NCBI GenBank assembly: GCA_032622095.1 | Contig: CP136061.1 | Coordinates: 85,720,324-85,784,323 of the forward strand | Direction: 5' to 3' | Origin: Siphonodentalium dalli | Lineage: Eukaryota > Mollusca > Scaphopoda > Gadilida > Siphonodentaliidae | Length of the DNA stretch: 64,000 nt | Shown: piece after piece, positions 1 through 9,975 of the stretch | Layout: each line of letters opens with the position of its first letter | How positions within the stretch are numbered: the stretch's first letter is position 1 | The notes under the pieces: model-generated | Told to the model about the DNA's origin: nothing | The model's database searches: none | The model's input: only the letters and a program-made list of their open reading frames with translations | Position numbers and translations under genes: made by a program

Positions 1-604
1 GAAGCAACGCGAAATATTCATCGAAAACAACAATCATAAACTACAGCGATCGCAAGTGATTTGAAGAACGCCGTGACGTCATCGCACGCGCTGATATTAA
101 ACGTGTCTATTACCGATAATTATGAAACTGCTTTTATGGCCAAATTATGTGATAAATTTATATCTTCAATGTTTACTTAATCTATTTATTTTTTAGTTAT
201 TGACACACATAATTACGATTACAATGGAGAATTCATCGTAATTTGCGTGGTTAGTCGAAAATCTACGGAATATTTACAACGGAAAATGCCGAACACAGCT
301 CGCGAGGTCAACTCAGTTCGCATACTTTAAAAAATTTGTAAACAGTGCGGTAATTGTCTCTTTTCACATTAAATTACCACTTTCAATTCACAACTGATAT
401 GGGTTTCAGATCAAATAGCATGTCTTCTGCGGAAAATATCCGTTTATTGTCGCAATTATTATATTTTATTTCATATAATTGTGGTTTTATTTGAGCGGGT
501 CATTAACGCTTAACTCGTGTCATAAGAAGGCATAGGAGGCGATCTCGGACTAAAATCCAGCATCTCGCCATACCAATATCTTAGCTGGTTTTAGTACGAG
601 AAGA
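1..604. other. Intergenic, no gene seen
   Basis: AT-rich sequence with stops in all frames and no recognisable protein similarity. One small imperfect hairpin is visible, with arms at about 547-561 and 584-598 (ggactaaaatccagc against its near-complement). Nothing else can be supported. Confidence 0.5.
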
Positions 605-735
605 CTTGGACTACGGGGTATATAGAGGGTCTGTCTCTTTGTAAACATGTGATATATAGTTACCGGGGTATACAGATGGTCATCTCTTTATAAACATATG
701 TTATATAGTTACCGGGGTATAAAGATCGTCTATCC
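605..735. repeat. 48-49 bp tandem repeat, about 2.5 units
   Basis: The phrase cggggtata recurs at about 616, 664 and 713, with 'ctctttgtaaacat' and 'atatagttac' between occurrences. The same unit occurs once at 25130-25175 as the outer part of the left terminal inverted repeat of the element at 25122-25645. This block is therefore probably a tandem expansion or remnant of that element's end. Confidence 0.75.
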
Positions 736-988
736 ACAGGGGCCTGTAACGCTGTCCGCCCCCTTTTGCGCTGCCCATATACGCCGCCGCTATATACGCG
801 CCTGATTCACGCTAATGGTATAATAATAACACAAGGGTAACTGTAGAAATTCACCTTTTTACCATCACTCGCCGATCGATCAAATATAGCTCTTTCACAC
901 CAGTAATGCCACAGATATAACCACGGATGTATCGGCGAAGAATTCATCTTTCAATCAATACCACAAACTCCCATCAAAACCATTCATA
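736..988. other. Intergenic, no gene seen
   Basis: Short GC-rich stretch (cgccgccgctatatacgcgc near 780), then AT-rich sequence. No ORF or repeat could be recognised. Confidence 0.4.
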
Positions 989-1738
989 TACATAGCATTT
1001 GATAATTTTTTAACCACCGAATATTGTCTCCGAAGACCGTAAATTTTCATTTTGATCCGGCTCAGATCAAAATGTCGGAAATCTTCTTATAACTTCACCC
1101 CCGCGCGGCTTACTATAATTAAAAATCGGCCAAACGATCAACTAAACGTTTAGCGCTCAGTGATTTCTTGTCGGCTAATAATTTATTTACTCATACAAAT
1201 CAACAGATCGTCAGTAAACAATTTCTATAGAGGAGAAATCTGTCGATAATTCCAACTTTAAAACAAAAATTTGTCAAGTCACAAAGTTCCTAATTTTAAT
1301 TATTCATTGTGACCTGACCTTTCTATGACTGACATAGTAGAAACAGCCAATCACCGCTCAGTGTTAGAATCGAGGTCCTCATTTTAATATTCATTATGAC
1401 CTGACCTCGATTCTAACACTGAGCGGTGATTGGCTGTTTCTACTTGTGACTTGACAAATTTTTGTTTTAAAGTTGGAATTATCGACAGATTTCTCCTCTA
1501 TATAAATTGTTTACTGACGATCTGTTGATTTGTATGAGTAAATAAATTATTAGCCGACAAGAAATCACTGAGCGCTAAACGTTTTTTGATCGTTTGGCCG
1601 ATTTTTAATTATAGTAAGCCGCGCGGGGGTGTAGTTATAAGAAGATTTCCGACATTTTGATCTGAGCCGGATCAAAATGAAAATTTACGGTCTTCGGAGA
1701 CAATATTCGGTGGTTAAAAAATTATCAAATGCTATGTA
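989..1738. mobile_element. Nested palindromic (foldback-type) element
   Basis: The outer arms 989-1283 and 1445-1738 are reverse complements over about 295 bp with few mismatches. The outer ends read tacatagcatttg and caaatgctatgta. Inside, a second inverted repeat pairs 1338-1377 with 1403-1442 (tagaaacagccaatcaccgc). A direct repeat (attcattRtgacctgacct) occurs on both sides of the inner left arm. The octamer ttcatata touches the left end and recurs 8 bp beyond the right end, so a target duplication is possible but not exact. No coding capacity; a MITE or foldback element of unknown superfamily. Confidence 0.8.
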
Positions 1739-1776
1739 CTGTGTTTCATATAATCGTGAAAGTCATTTATGTATAG

Positions 1777-3138
1777 CAAGAATATCAGTGCGATATATGC
1801 GAGAAAGAATTCACTAAATTAAGCAACTTGACGAGACATAAGCGAGTTCACACGGTCGATAGACCATATCAGTGCGACATATGCGATAAAACATTCAAAC
1901 TCTCAAGTTATCTATTAACAAGTCATAAACGAATTCACTCCGGTAATCGCCCATATCAGTGCGATATTTGCGAGAAAGCATACACTGAATCAAGCTATCT
2001 GACCAGACATAAGAGAGTTCACATCGATGATCGACCGTATCAGTGCGGTATATGCGATAAATCATTTAAATACTCAAGTTATCTAACATGTCATCTTGAA
2101 CGAAGTCACTCCGGCAATCGTCCACATCAATGTGATATTTGTGAAAAATCATTCACTCTATCGTGTCTTCTATTGAGACATAAAAAAATACACTCCGGCG
2201 TCAGTCCATATAGATGTGATATTTGTGAAAAATCGTTCACTGTGTCATGTGATATAACTGAACACCAGAAAATTCACACTCGATATCGACCCTATCAGTG
2301 TGATCTCTGCGAAAAAATATTCAAAAACTCACTCAACATGGCGACACATAAGAGAACCCACACCGGCGACCAGCCATATCAATGCGATATTTGTGAGAAA
2401 TCATTCTCGCAACCAGGTAATTTGACAAGTCATAAACGAATCCATTCCGGCGATCGACCATATCAGTGCGATATATGCGAGCAAGCATTCACTCAATCGT
2501 GTGCTCTAACAAGTCATAAACGAATCCACTCCGGTGACAGCCCGTATAGATGTGATATTTGTGAAAAATCATTCAACAGGGCGGGAAAGTTGACATTACA
2601 TAGGATGATTCACACCGGCGATCGACCGTATCCTTGCAATCTATGTGAGAAAGCTTTCACTACATTAGTCACCATTACGAGACATAAGAGAACCCACTCC
2701 GGCGATCGGCCGTATCAATGTGATATGTGTGAGAAATCATTCACACTGTCGGGCAATTTGACCGCACACAAGAGAATCCACACCGGAGATAGACCGTATA
2801 TGTGTGATATATGCGAGAAAGCATTCACTGAATCAAGCGGCGTGAAGAGACATAAGCGAATTCACTCCGGCGATCGTCCTTATCAATGCGATATTTGTGA
2901 AAAATCATTCACCGATTCGGGAAAGTTGGCAAGACACAAGAGGGTTCACATCAAAGATTCATATGGATTATTGCCGGTATCGGTGCAATATACGAGAGAA
3001 AGCATTCCTACAATCGCATCAGTTAAAGGTACTCAACCCGTAAAGAGGGTCCCCATCTCAACAGATTCCAACAACAACAATCCGATCAGAGGGTCCTATA
3101 TTACTATTTCTTTGGCTTTGGGGGTAAAAAATATTTGA
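1777..3138 (+). CDS. C2H2 zinc-finger array exon (14 intact fingers), 3' end broken
   Basis: The open frame starts after a TAG at 1774-1776. It encodes 14 consecutive C2H2 fingers of the form YxCDICEKSFxxxxxLxxHKRxH joined by H(S/T)GDRPYQC linkers, from Y at 1783 to the last His near 2952. This is a Krueppel-type, presumably nuclear DNA-binding array. There is no in-frame ATG before finger 1 and no recognisable effector domain, so 1777 is probably an internal exon border after 'gtatag' or a broken 5' end. After finger 14 the frame is lost. A fifteenth finger can be read in the +1 frame at 2978-3019 (YRC..., AF, second Cys replaced by Arg). From 3020 on, the open frame runs about 40 codons into an inserted inverted-repeat element before its stop at 3136-3138. 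That tail is not zinc-finger-like and is insertion-derived. Linker and finger consensus match the four fingers at 5895-6245. Functional status is uncertain; a decaying gene is likely. Confidence 0.7.
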   Translation, partial: QEYQCDICEKEFTKLSNLTRHKRVHTVDRPYQCDICDKTFKLSSYLLTSHKRIHSGNRPYQCDICEKAYTESSYLTRHKRVHIDDRPYQCGICDKSFKYSSYLTCHLERSHSGNRPHQCDICEKSFTLSCLLLRHKKIHSGVSPYRCDICEKSFTVSCDITEHQKIHTRYRPYQCDLCEKIFKNSLNMATHKRTHTGDQPYQCDICEKSFSQPGNLTSHKRIHSGDRPYQCDICEQAFTQSCALTSHKRIHSGDSPYRCDICEKSFNRAGKLTLHRMIHTGDRPYPCNLCEKAFTTLVTITRHKRTHSGDRPYQCDMCEKSFTLSGNLTAHKRIHTGDRPYMCDICEKAFTESSGVKRHKRIHSGDRPYQCDICEKSFTDSGKLARHKRVHIKDSYGLLPVSVQYTRESIPTIASVKGTQPVKRVPISTDSNNNNPIRGSYITISLALGVKNI

Positions 3139-3503
3139 TTCGAGTCGAGGAACCCATCAAACAAAGCTCAGAGTTATTAGATATTGATTTTTCAAATTTG
3201 TTATGTTCTCGAGATGAGTACCAATAACTGCCGTAATCTGCTCTGGATGTGTACCTCAAATCTATTCAAACAGACAAGGATGAATAACTCTAAAATCAAG
3301 TGGTAATTTTAACGCAATTTTCAATGAGTTCTGGGCCAGATAGTATTCCCGATAATGAAAAATAATAGATTTATAAAATCGATATCTAACAAATCTGAGC
3401 TTTGATGGGTGACTTCCTCGACTCGAATCAAATATTTTTGACCCCCGAAGCCATTGAAATAGTAATTGAGAGGAGTTTTATCGGGTTGAGTACCTTTAAA
3501 CTG
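3020..3503. mobile_element. 484-bp inverted-repeat MITE inside the zinc-finger array
   Basis: Termini are cagttaaaggtactcaaccc at 3020 and its near-complement ending ctttaaactg at 3503. The arms continue through matching blocks (ctttgggggtaaaaaatatt near 3115 against its complement near 3430; ttcgagtcgaggaacccatc near 3140 against 3405). Coding potential is nil apart from the read-through tail of the zinc-finger frame. Zinc-finger sequence stops at the left border and resumes just after the right border. I could not establish a clean target-site duplication. Confidence 0.8.
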
Positions 3504-3527
3504 TCATAAAATAATCCACTCCGGTGA
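3504..3527 (+). pseudogene. Zinc-finger remnant (end of finger 15)
   Basis: The 24 bases after the MITE read, in one frame, (S)H-K-I-I-H-S-G-D, the end of a finger plus the start of an HSGD linker. The same bases appear in the intact array as cataaacgaatccactccgg (near 2515). This supports insertion of the MITE into a pre-existing finger. The linker then stops at foreign sequence. Confidence 0.6.
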
Positions 3528-4454
3528 TGTGCGCGAAGCTCACGCAGTTCAAGATCATATATAATGTGCGCGATGCGCAGAAAGGGGCTGTAGACCCCTC
3601 CCCGATGAATAAAGTTTCCCGAATTGAGCCTGTTTCAGTATAGATAAAGTACAATATTTTGATTGTTGCGTTCCATACATGTATGTCCATGCATATATAT
3701 GGGTTGGGGAGATGGGGTGCATCCATGGGGGTAAAACATACAATTTTATTGAAAAGTGTTCATACAAATGAACCGCACAGTGCAGGCGTGTGATAATTAG
3801 GCGGCATGCGGAATACAGGTTCCAAAGTGGGTCCGTTCAAAATGTGCAACAAGCTCCCGAATGAAGGCTCCTGTATTGAGTATGTTTCAGTTGGTGCATA
3901 GTAGTATTTAAATAATATACTGATTTTGTTTCGTTCAATTTGTGATGCGCATATGTAGACTGTGTGTGTAGAAATAGAGTTTTAGTGAAATAAAGTGTTC
4001 CAACGCGCATCCATTAACAAAAAAAAGAGAAGCATGACCATTCCATGTGTCCATGAAAGCGGACACTAGAAAATGACAAAGAACATTTATATACCCGTCA
4101 TTTTGTGACGGGCAACCCCCTAGTATATTATAAATATCGTCTGCATGATTGTTAAAAAAAACAATTTTAATTCATGATTGATTGACATTCAATAATTAAT
4201 TAATTGTTAATTCGTCTTTATTCTATATACGGTATAATCGCAGAGTGCACAAATAAATGTAAATTATTACATCAAATATAAAAACACACAACTTCAGTCA
4301 ACATAAAAAAAAACAACAGCGAAGTATACTATTAAGTATCTTGATCGCCGATGTTGAAGATCCCCCGGAGATACCCGAATCGGCTCGGCAATATTCGGGG
4401 GATCTTCAAAATCGAAGATCAGCGTCCTTGCTACCTTTCCGGTGACGTATGTTC
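3528..4454. repeat. Repeat debris with two related modules and a hairpin
   Basis: Two diverged copies of a module with 'gtgcgcgaagc', 'ctcccgaat', 'cctgtttcagt' and 'cgttc' phrases lie at about 3528-3700 and 3820-3960. Similar 'gcgcttcgcgcac' phrases occur near 31680 and 31790. The string acgggcaaccccctagta at about 4110 resembles the end of a dispersed element. A hairpin lies at 4342-4422, with arms tgatcgccgatgttgaagat and its near-complement. No gene seen. Confidence 0.45.
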
Positions 4455-4530
4455 CAGGCCCTGTAAACGAACGTTCAATATCACAATTTATAGAATGGGT
4501 TTATTGAACGGAATAAGGGTAGGATAATGT
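4455..4530 (+). repeat. Dispersed repeat, inverted partner of 8030-8110
   Basis: A stretch of about 70 bp around atttatagaatgggtttatt matches the complement of 8030-8105 with few differences. The shared part carries an ATG (4495 here; 8072 on the minus strand) and the same first ten codons, MGLLNGIRVG, with only synonymous differences. Here the frame then stops; at 8072 it stays open for 110 codons. Confidence 0.65.
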
Positions 4531-4544
4531 AATAATATAATCGG

Positions 4545-5725
4545 AGTGTCTAAAGAAGGGTATACCGATCTTTAGCACTAAGGGCTAAAGAACGGTATAC
4601 CGCTCTTTAGCGACGAGGGCTAAAGAGCGGTACGGATTATAACGTTATGCGTTGGCGCAATATATCTTGGCAACGCACGTGCCGCTCATCCAACATGGAC
4701 CGCTCTTTAGCACCGAGGGCTAAAGAGCAGTATACCGTTCTTTAGCACCAAACACTAAAGAGCGGTAAGGGAGACCCGGGCAAAGCGGATCGCCCGGGCA
4801 AAGCCGATCACCTTTATTATTTCAATACTAGCAAATTATTCCGATTCTATCCGTATTTTAGAATAAGATAGTTTTAAGTTTGGTTAGTTTTGATATATTT
4901 CCACAGAGAACTAGGTATACTAAAATTTTGTAGCCCATTAGAACATTTTCGTCGACATTTTACGATTACCAAATATGTAATTATTGTGCGTTTGCGCATA
5001 TCTATTGCGCAGATCGATGGTCACATACCCATCTACCCGAATAAATGTTGTCGGTGTCCAAGGCAATATATATGTGGAATAAGACAATATGTCAATTTGC
5101 TATATTTGATAGGACACGCGCGTAATTCGCCGGACTGTAAAAAGATGTGATCTGGGCAAAGCGGATCGGGCAAAGCGGATTATTCATAACATGACTAACT
5201 TCCGGTACACATGCGTAGATTAAGTGAATTTGGACAATTTTAGTCCGATGTATCGACAAAACTCGTGCGGAACATGACCATAATTAGAAAACTTGAGCGT
5301 CTGAAAACACGCGGTATTATTATTTGGGATAAATATGTATTATTGTAATAAATAAAACTAAAAAGCATATGAATAGTTGAAAATTATTGCATTTTCAGAA
5401 GGATTCGTTTGCTGATCCGCTTTGCCCGATGTGGTGATCCGATTTGCCCAACGGCCGTCAAAGCGGATCAAAATTAAAAATCACCAATAGATGTATCTTA
5501 ATGCATCATCCGTCAAATGTTATGCCATCATGATTAGAAACTGACAGTGCTAATAATTCTGATTGCCGGTTGCATTTTGTACAAGAAACCCTTACGTGAT
5601 CCGCTTTGTCCGGGTATCCCCTATACCGTTCATTAGCGTATCAGGCCCGTATCGCTAAAGCGCAGTATACCGCGTTTAGCGTTTGGTACTAAAGAGGGTA
5701 TACCGTTCTTTAGCCGTGGCCTAAT
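4545..5725. mobile_element. Foldback-like element with subrepeated arms
   Basis: Left arm (about 4545-4805) and right arm (about 5595-5720) are imperfect inverted repeats. The outer parts are built of short hairpin subrepeats (ggtatacc, ctctttagc, gctaaagagcggt). The inner parts carry gggcaaagcggatc, paired with gatccgctttgtccggg near 5598. Further copies of gggcaaagcggat or its complement lie near 4795, 5155-5180 and 5412-5460. The interior has an 86-codon ORF (4890-5150) without recognisable similarity. No transposase is visible; a non-autonomous element with multi-repeat inverted ends is the likely reading. Confidence 0.65.
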
Positions 5726-5894
5726 AATATATCACAAGAGAACAATATCTAAAAACATAGTCATATCCTGCTGGTAAACACGAAATATCTATATGTGAGA
5801 AGACCAACTATTCACCGATCGATAAATAATAATACTCAGTAATCAGTTCCAGATATATTCTTGCACCTGAAACAAAAGTACGAAGTAAAATGTA

Positions 5895-6245
5895 GCACCG
5901 TATCTGTGCGATATTTGTGAGAAAGTATTCACGGAATTAAGCGCTCTGACCATGCATAAAAGAATGCACTCCGGCGATCGCCCATATCAATGTGATATGT
6001 GTGAAAAATCATTTCTGCTGGTGGGTAACTTGAATGCACACAAGAGGAAACACACCGGCGATCGACCATATCAGTGCGATATATGTGAGAAAGAATTTAG
6101 TCAATCAAGCAACCTGACGACACATAAAAGAACACACTCTGGCGAACGCCCATATCAATGCGATGTGTGTGAAAAATCATTTGCCCTTAAGGGACAATTG
6201 ACTTCACACAATAGGATACACACTGGTGAACGCCCGTATATCTAA
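5895..6245 (+). CDS. C2H2 zinc-finger fragment (four fingers)
   Basis: The frame opens just before a Pro-Tyr of a finger linker (CCG TAT at 5898-5903) and encodes four C2H2 fingers: YLCDICEKVF..., YQCDMCEKSF..., YQCDICEKEF..., YQCDVCEKSF.... It ends in a TGERPYI-stop, cut in the middle of the next linker. The internal Met at 5952 lies inside the first finger and is not a credible start. Finger and linker consensus are those of the 1777-3019 array. The broken HSGD linker at 3527 and the APYLCD here would complement each other, so both may be one array split by insertions. It could instead be a separate exon (tgtag precedes it) or a pseudogene. Confidence 0.65.
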   Translation, partial: APYLCDICEKVFTELSALTMHKRMHSGDRPYQCDMCEKSFLLVGNLNAHKRKHTGDRPYQCDICEKEFSQSSNLTTHKRTHSGERPYQCDVCEKSFALKGQLTSHNRIHTGERPYI

Positions 6246-6249
6246 CTTA

Positions 6250-8029
6250 TTAGATCCAACATCCATTACGACATAATTGGCATAAAACCAATCCCTTGTT
6301 ATCTCCGGGACACGAAAATGCAAGCATATACACGGACAATCTGAACAGGTCTACAGGCGGCCAGCACAGACAAGCACAGGGTGGCTCCAGTGCGAAATTT
6401 TGATTGCTCCAGTTCGAAAACGAACAAAAATGATAAGCTTCAGGGCGCACCCACGATAAATAATTTCGATATTGCACATGATAATTTAGTATATTGTAGT
6501 CGTTGTAGCTGAGCATAATGACATTTTATCTAATATTTGTGCATAAATTTGTCTCTTTGCGCTTTGCAGAGCAAATTGAGATGTACCATTGCAAAATAAG
6601 GTGGACAAGAACTTTTAGTGTCAAATAATAACAGAATCGTTCACTTTATGGTGCAAACCTGACATTTGGCATGAATGGCCAGTGTATGTCAATTATGAAG
6701 ACTGACTTTTTTCCGATAAACCAATCACAATTGTCGATTTATTCAAAATGGCCGCAAACTTTATGAATTGGCCGCCGTTTTCAGCTTTTACTTAACGTAT
6801 ACGACGAATGTGACTTCTATTCCTTATTTGAACATTTTAATATTTCGCTCAAATAAAGGGTGTTGTACGATGGCCGCAATACTCTATTTCCACACACACC
6901 CACCCAATCAAACATGGCCACCATCCAGAGGGATTCAAATAGGGAACCCATGCCAGTTCTCTGCCCTTTACCGATTTAGGTTGAACAAAGAGTAGGTTTG
7001 CTCCCAAGACACCAGTGAAGACACCCCCACATATTCACCAAACACATCCAATTAAAAATAGCCGCCGTCCAGAGGGATCCAAAATAGGGGATCACTTGGT
7101 TTGAACTTTCTAACTGTTGGTAATTTCCAACCAACCTGACACCACCTATAATGTTGGTATATTTCCAATTGATAGCAATTTCAGACAAATATTCGGACTA
7201 AATATAGAAACGATTTGCTAGAGTTGTTCTAAAACAACATATGTCCCACCAATTAGTTGTTGGAAATCAACCAACTAACAATTTCAACCTATAACTGGAT
7301 TAAAATTTCAAACAAATGCTGTCAGGCATGAAATTTCCAGCTGTTGAATATATTGACCAAAGTTGGACGGTTAGTCCCCCCCCCCCCCCAAAAAAACCCC
7401 TGTCGCCATGTTCCTGGGGCGGAATACACCCCCTATGATAATATAGCCGGCGCCACGTCCCTTCATATCAACAAAAATAGCTTCATGGAAACCGTGAAGC
7501 ATCGAAATCAACATGAAAGCACACTGCGGTGACGATTTCTCGGACTGGTGCACTTTCGCCGAATGCACACCGTCGCGTTGCTTGTTATCGCAAAGGCAAC
7601 GTACCATTTTTGATATTTTATATACCTTATTTTAACAAACTTACAATCCCCACATGACAATGATTTTGATTGGCAATATTAAAAACAATACAAGATGACA
7701 ATAACTGATGATGGTAGTAAAATTGAGCACATGCTCCACTCAGAATGATTTCGGATTTGTCATAGTAAAAAGCACTGGAAATTGTGAGGTTGGGAAAAAA
7801 ATACAAAGAATTTCAGGTTTAATGAATCCTGAGGACCAAGAGCCGCTTTCAATATACAGAATGGCCTTTAATTGAGGGGGAAACGTAATTTTCTTATATA
7901 AACTTCTCACATTTATGCTCCCTGATCTCAATTTCTGTGCATAGTATAGACTTTCTCTCGCCGGAAACGCACAGGCGATTGCGCACTGGACAAGTATACG
8001 ATTTCGGACGGATTTAGCAGGAGCCCCAG
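6250..8029. other. Intergenic, repeat-poor to repeat-like, no gene seen
   Basis: AT-rich with scattered 'atggccgcc' phrases (near 6748, 6770, 6870). Two related segments contain 'ccagagggattcaaa(a)tagggga', at about 6915-6955 and 7065-7090. A homopolymer run of C then A lies at 7378-7398. Short ORFs occur, but none has recognisable protein features. Confidence 0.4.
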
Positions 8030-8072
8030 TGATATTAAATGATCCTACTCTTATTCCATTCAATAAACCCAT
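7740..8072 (-). CDS. Unrecognised 110-codon ORF, possibly element-derived
   Basis: An ATG-initiated minus-strand frame of 110 codons whose first ten residues (MGLLNGIRVG) are repeated at 4495-4524 with only silent changes. No domain, signal peptide or membrane segment could be recognised. The sequence around its start is a dispersed repeat, so a decayed mobile-element or multicopy exon is more likely than a single-copy gene. It could also be non-coding. Confidence 0.25.
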   Translation of the reverse strand: MGLLNGIRVGSFNITGAPAKSVRNRILVQCAIACAFPARESLYYAQKLRSGSINVRSLYKKITFPPQLKAILYIESGSWSSGFIKPEILCIFFPTSQFPVLFTMTNPKSF

Positions 8073-8110
8073 TCTATAAATTGTGACATCAAACGTTCGT
8101 TTAATAACAA
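8030..8110 (-). repeat. Dispersed repeat, inverted partner of 4455-4530
   Basis: The complement of this stretch matches 4455-4530 over roughly 70 bp, including the ATG of the minus-strand ORF at 8072. Confidence 0.65.
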
Positions 8111-8416
8111 GAAATAGTGCCAGGTGACCTTTGACTTCCGGTTTCTCATATGTTTACATTCCGTACGCTACGTCTTAAAATACTATGGCTTTTCCAATAT
8201 TTTTCCAACAAACTATAATGAATGAAGAGTTTGAAAAGTTATGTCATTAAATATATGCTATTAAATACGCCAAAGAGGCTTTATTTATCTGGGACTATTT
8301 CTTTACATGGACAAACAACGCATAGTTCAGTGAAACGTCATCGTATGCCTTATAGAAGCCGATCTTAGTTTCGCGTCCTATTTGTTGATTTAAGTATGTT
8401 TTGTCGAAGTTTTGGA

Positions 8417-8595
8417 TCATGTAATAAATAGAATCTACAACTCGTCCCCTGTTTATAGCGGAATTTACAAACCTCGTCCAGTAAATTAGGTCTGAACCTC
8501 GTCAAAGGCTCGGTCCAGACCTAATTTACTGGACTGGTTTTGTAAATTCCGCTATAAACTGGGGACTCATTGTAGATCCTCTATATATTACATGG
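8417..8595. mobile_element. Palindromic MITE, about 179 bp
   Basis: The arms pair catgtaataaatagaatcta (left) with tatatattacatg (right). The pairing continues through gtttatagcggaatttacaa and cagtaaattaggtctg to a short loop near 8490-8515. Near-perfect over about 75 bp per arm; no coding capacity. Confidence 0.85.
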
Positions 8596-8859
8596 TGGCT
8601 GACAAACTATGTGTAATATATACACCATTAACTAATTTATAATAGGGATCAGATAGAAATTATGGTTTATAACCTGCGCAACTACACTCTATATCATATA
8701 TGATGTATAATGAAAAGAGCGTTGTCTTGTTTCTTTCTTAGCTTTTTCATAAAACAACATTTACATCTCGGGTTAAATTCATAATAATTATAAACTTGAC
8801 TACCTTTTATTGATAATAAATTTACGGTATACCACACTATATCATATATGATATTATAG

Positions 8860-9195
8860 ATATGGGAATTATAACATTATATATGGGGAACTTAAAATAC
8901 TTTACCGATCATAGTATTTGTAACAGGAAACAAGCGACTCGACTATTACTACATAGCCCGTGCATTTTGTGCCCAACAGTATTGCTCGAACAATTATTAT
9001 GACGAATATGTTTTAAGCCGTATTTGCTCCTGTCCTTATTTGACTTTCTAAAAGGCTCTGGTCAACCTGTCAGTGCATCACTCTGACTTGGTTTATGTCA
9101 TTCTGGTGTACTGGGTTTGGTGTTCACCTAGCCAGGCAATGTATTACCTGGTCAGACACTCAACTTCCTATATTGGTTACACATAAAACAAAATT
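8860..9195 (+). repeat. Dispersed repeat, copy 1
   Basis: Direct-orientation match to 18810-19090. Shared phrases in the same order are ggaattataacattatat, tactacatagcccg, cattttgtgcccaacagta, atgttttaag, ggtttggtgttcac and attggttacacataaaaca. Diverged with indels; no protein coding seen. Probably a non-autonomous element of unknown type. Confidence 0.8.
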
Positions 9196-9339
9196 AAGTG
9201 GGCCTTTAAAAACTACAAAATTAATAAGTGTTAATAAGGAAACTACTCATCAATGAGAAATACGAAATTAGAAACAAGTAACGAGAACGGAAAATTGAGA
9301 AGAACGATATACATTAAAAGAGTGAACATGCAGTAATTA

Positions 9340-9570
9340 TCGATTATTTAGAGCATTACTGCAGATGTAAAACATTGCCGAAATACAATAATGCTCGAAG
9401 TAATCGACGCCTTAACCACAGCAGAATTATGGGTAACTTTTCAGGATTTAGTCGGAAATATGGCTTGTTGCCATTCATCGGAAAGCTCTCGGCAGCAGAA
9501 TTATGAGTAACTTTGCAGGATTTAGTCGGAAATATGGCTTGTTGCCATTCATCGGAAAGCTCTCGGCGAA
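9340..9570. mobile_element. MITE relative of 19584-19790 with a 74-bp internal duplication
   Basis: The first part (gcattactg...taatcgacgccttaaccacagcag) follows the left arm of the palindrome at 19584-19790. The core segment starting gcagaattatgRgtaacttt is tandemly duplicated at 9421-9494 and 9495-9568. The inverted right arm is missing here, so this copy is rearranged. Confidence 0.7.
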
Positions 9571-9699
9571 AATGGGTCAGGATGAGATGCAAAAAACATT
9601 ACAATATGTTGCCCAAATGATTATATATTACATTAAAGAAGAAAACAAGTTTCTGTTCGTCACCAGTTTCGAACGTAGGCGAATGATTAGTGGTGCATG

Positions 9700-9975
9700 T
9701 GCAAAAAATCATCAAATTTCCAACTTCCGGTCGCCATATTGGCCGCCATCTTTGTCGAATAGCGGACATTTTTCGATTAAAAGAATGGCTGATACACTAT
9801 AATCACCTTTATGTAGAGATATTCAATGGTACATCTGAAACTTTCTGCTAGAATTGGGTAAAACGTACCATGTATCTGCTGTTTAAATTCGGACGGCGGC
9901 CATATTGATGACGTCATAATTTGGCCCAGTCGCGACCCCCAGGTGTCTAACATTCTTTTTCCAACAATTCAATTA
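9700..9975. repeat. Repeat flanking the 3' end of the large minus-strand gene
   Basis: Blocks aacttccggtcgccat (9720) and cggcggccat...gatgacgtcataa...cccagtcgcgacccccaggtg (about 9893-9945) recur in the same order at 16012-16240. The homology continues into the last codons of the adjacent coding region. Confidence 0.75.

Noticed and set aside
1828-1830. TTG at 1828 as a translation start of the zinc-finger protein
   Set aside because: It lies inside finger 1; the conserved finger begins at 1783, upstream. A non-ATG start is not expected in an animal gene.
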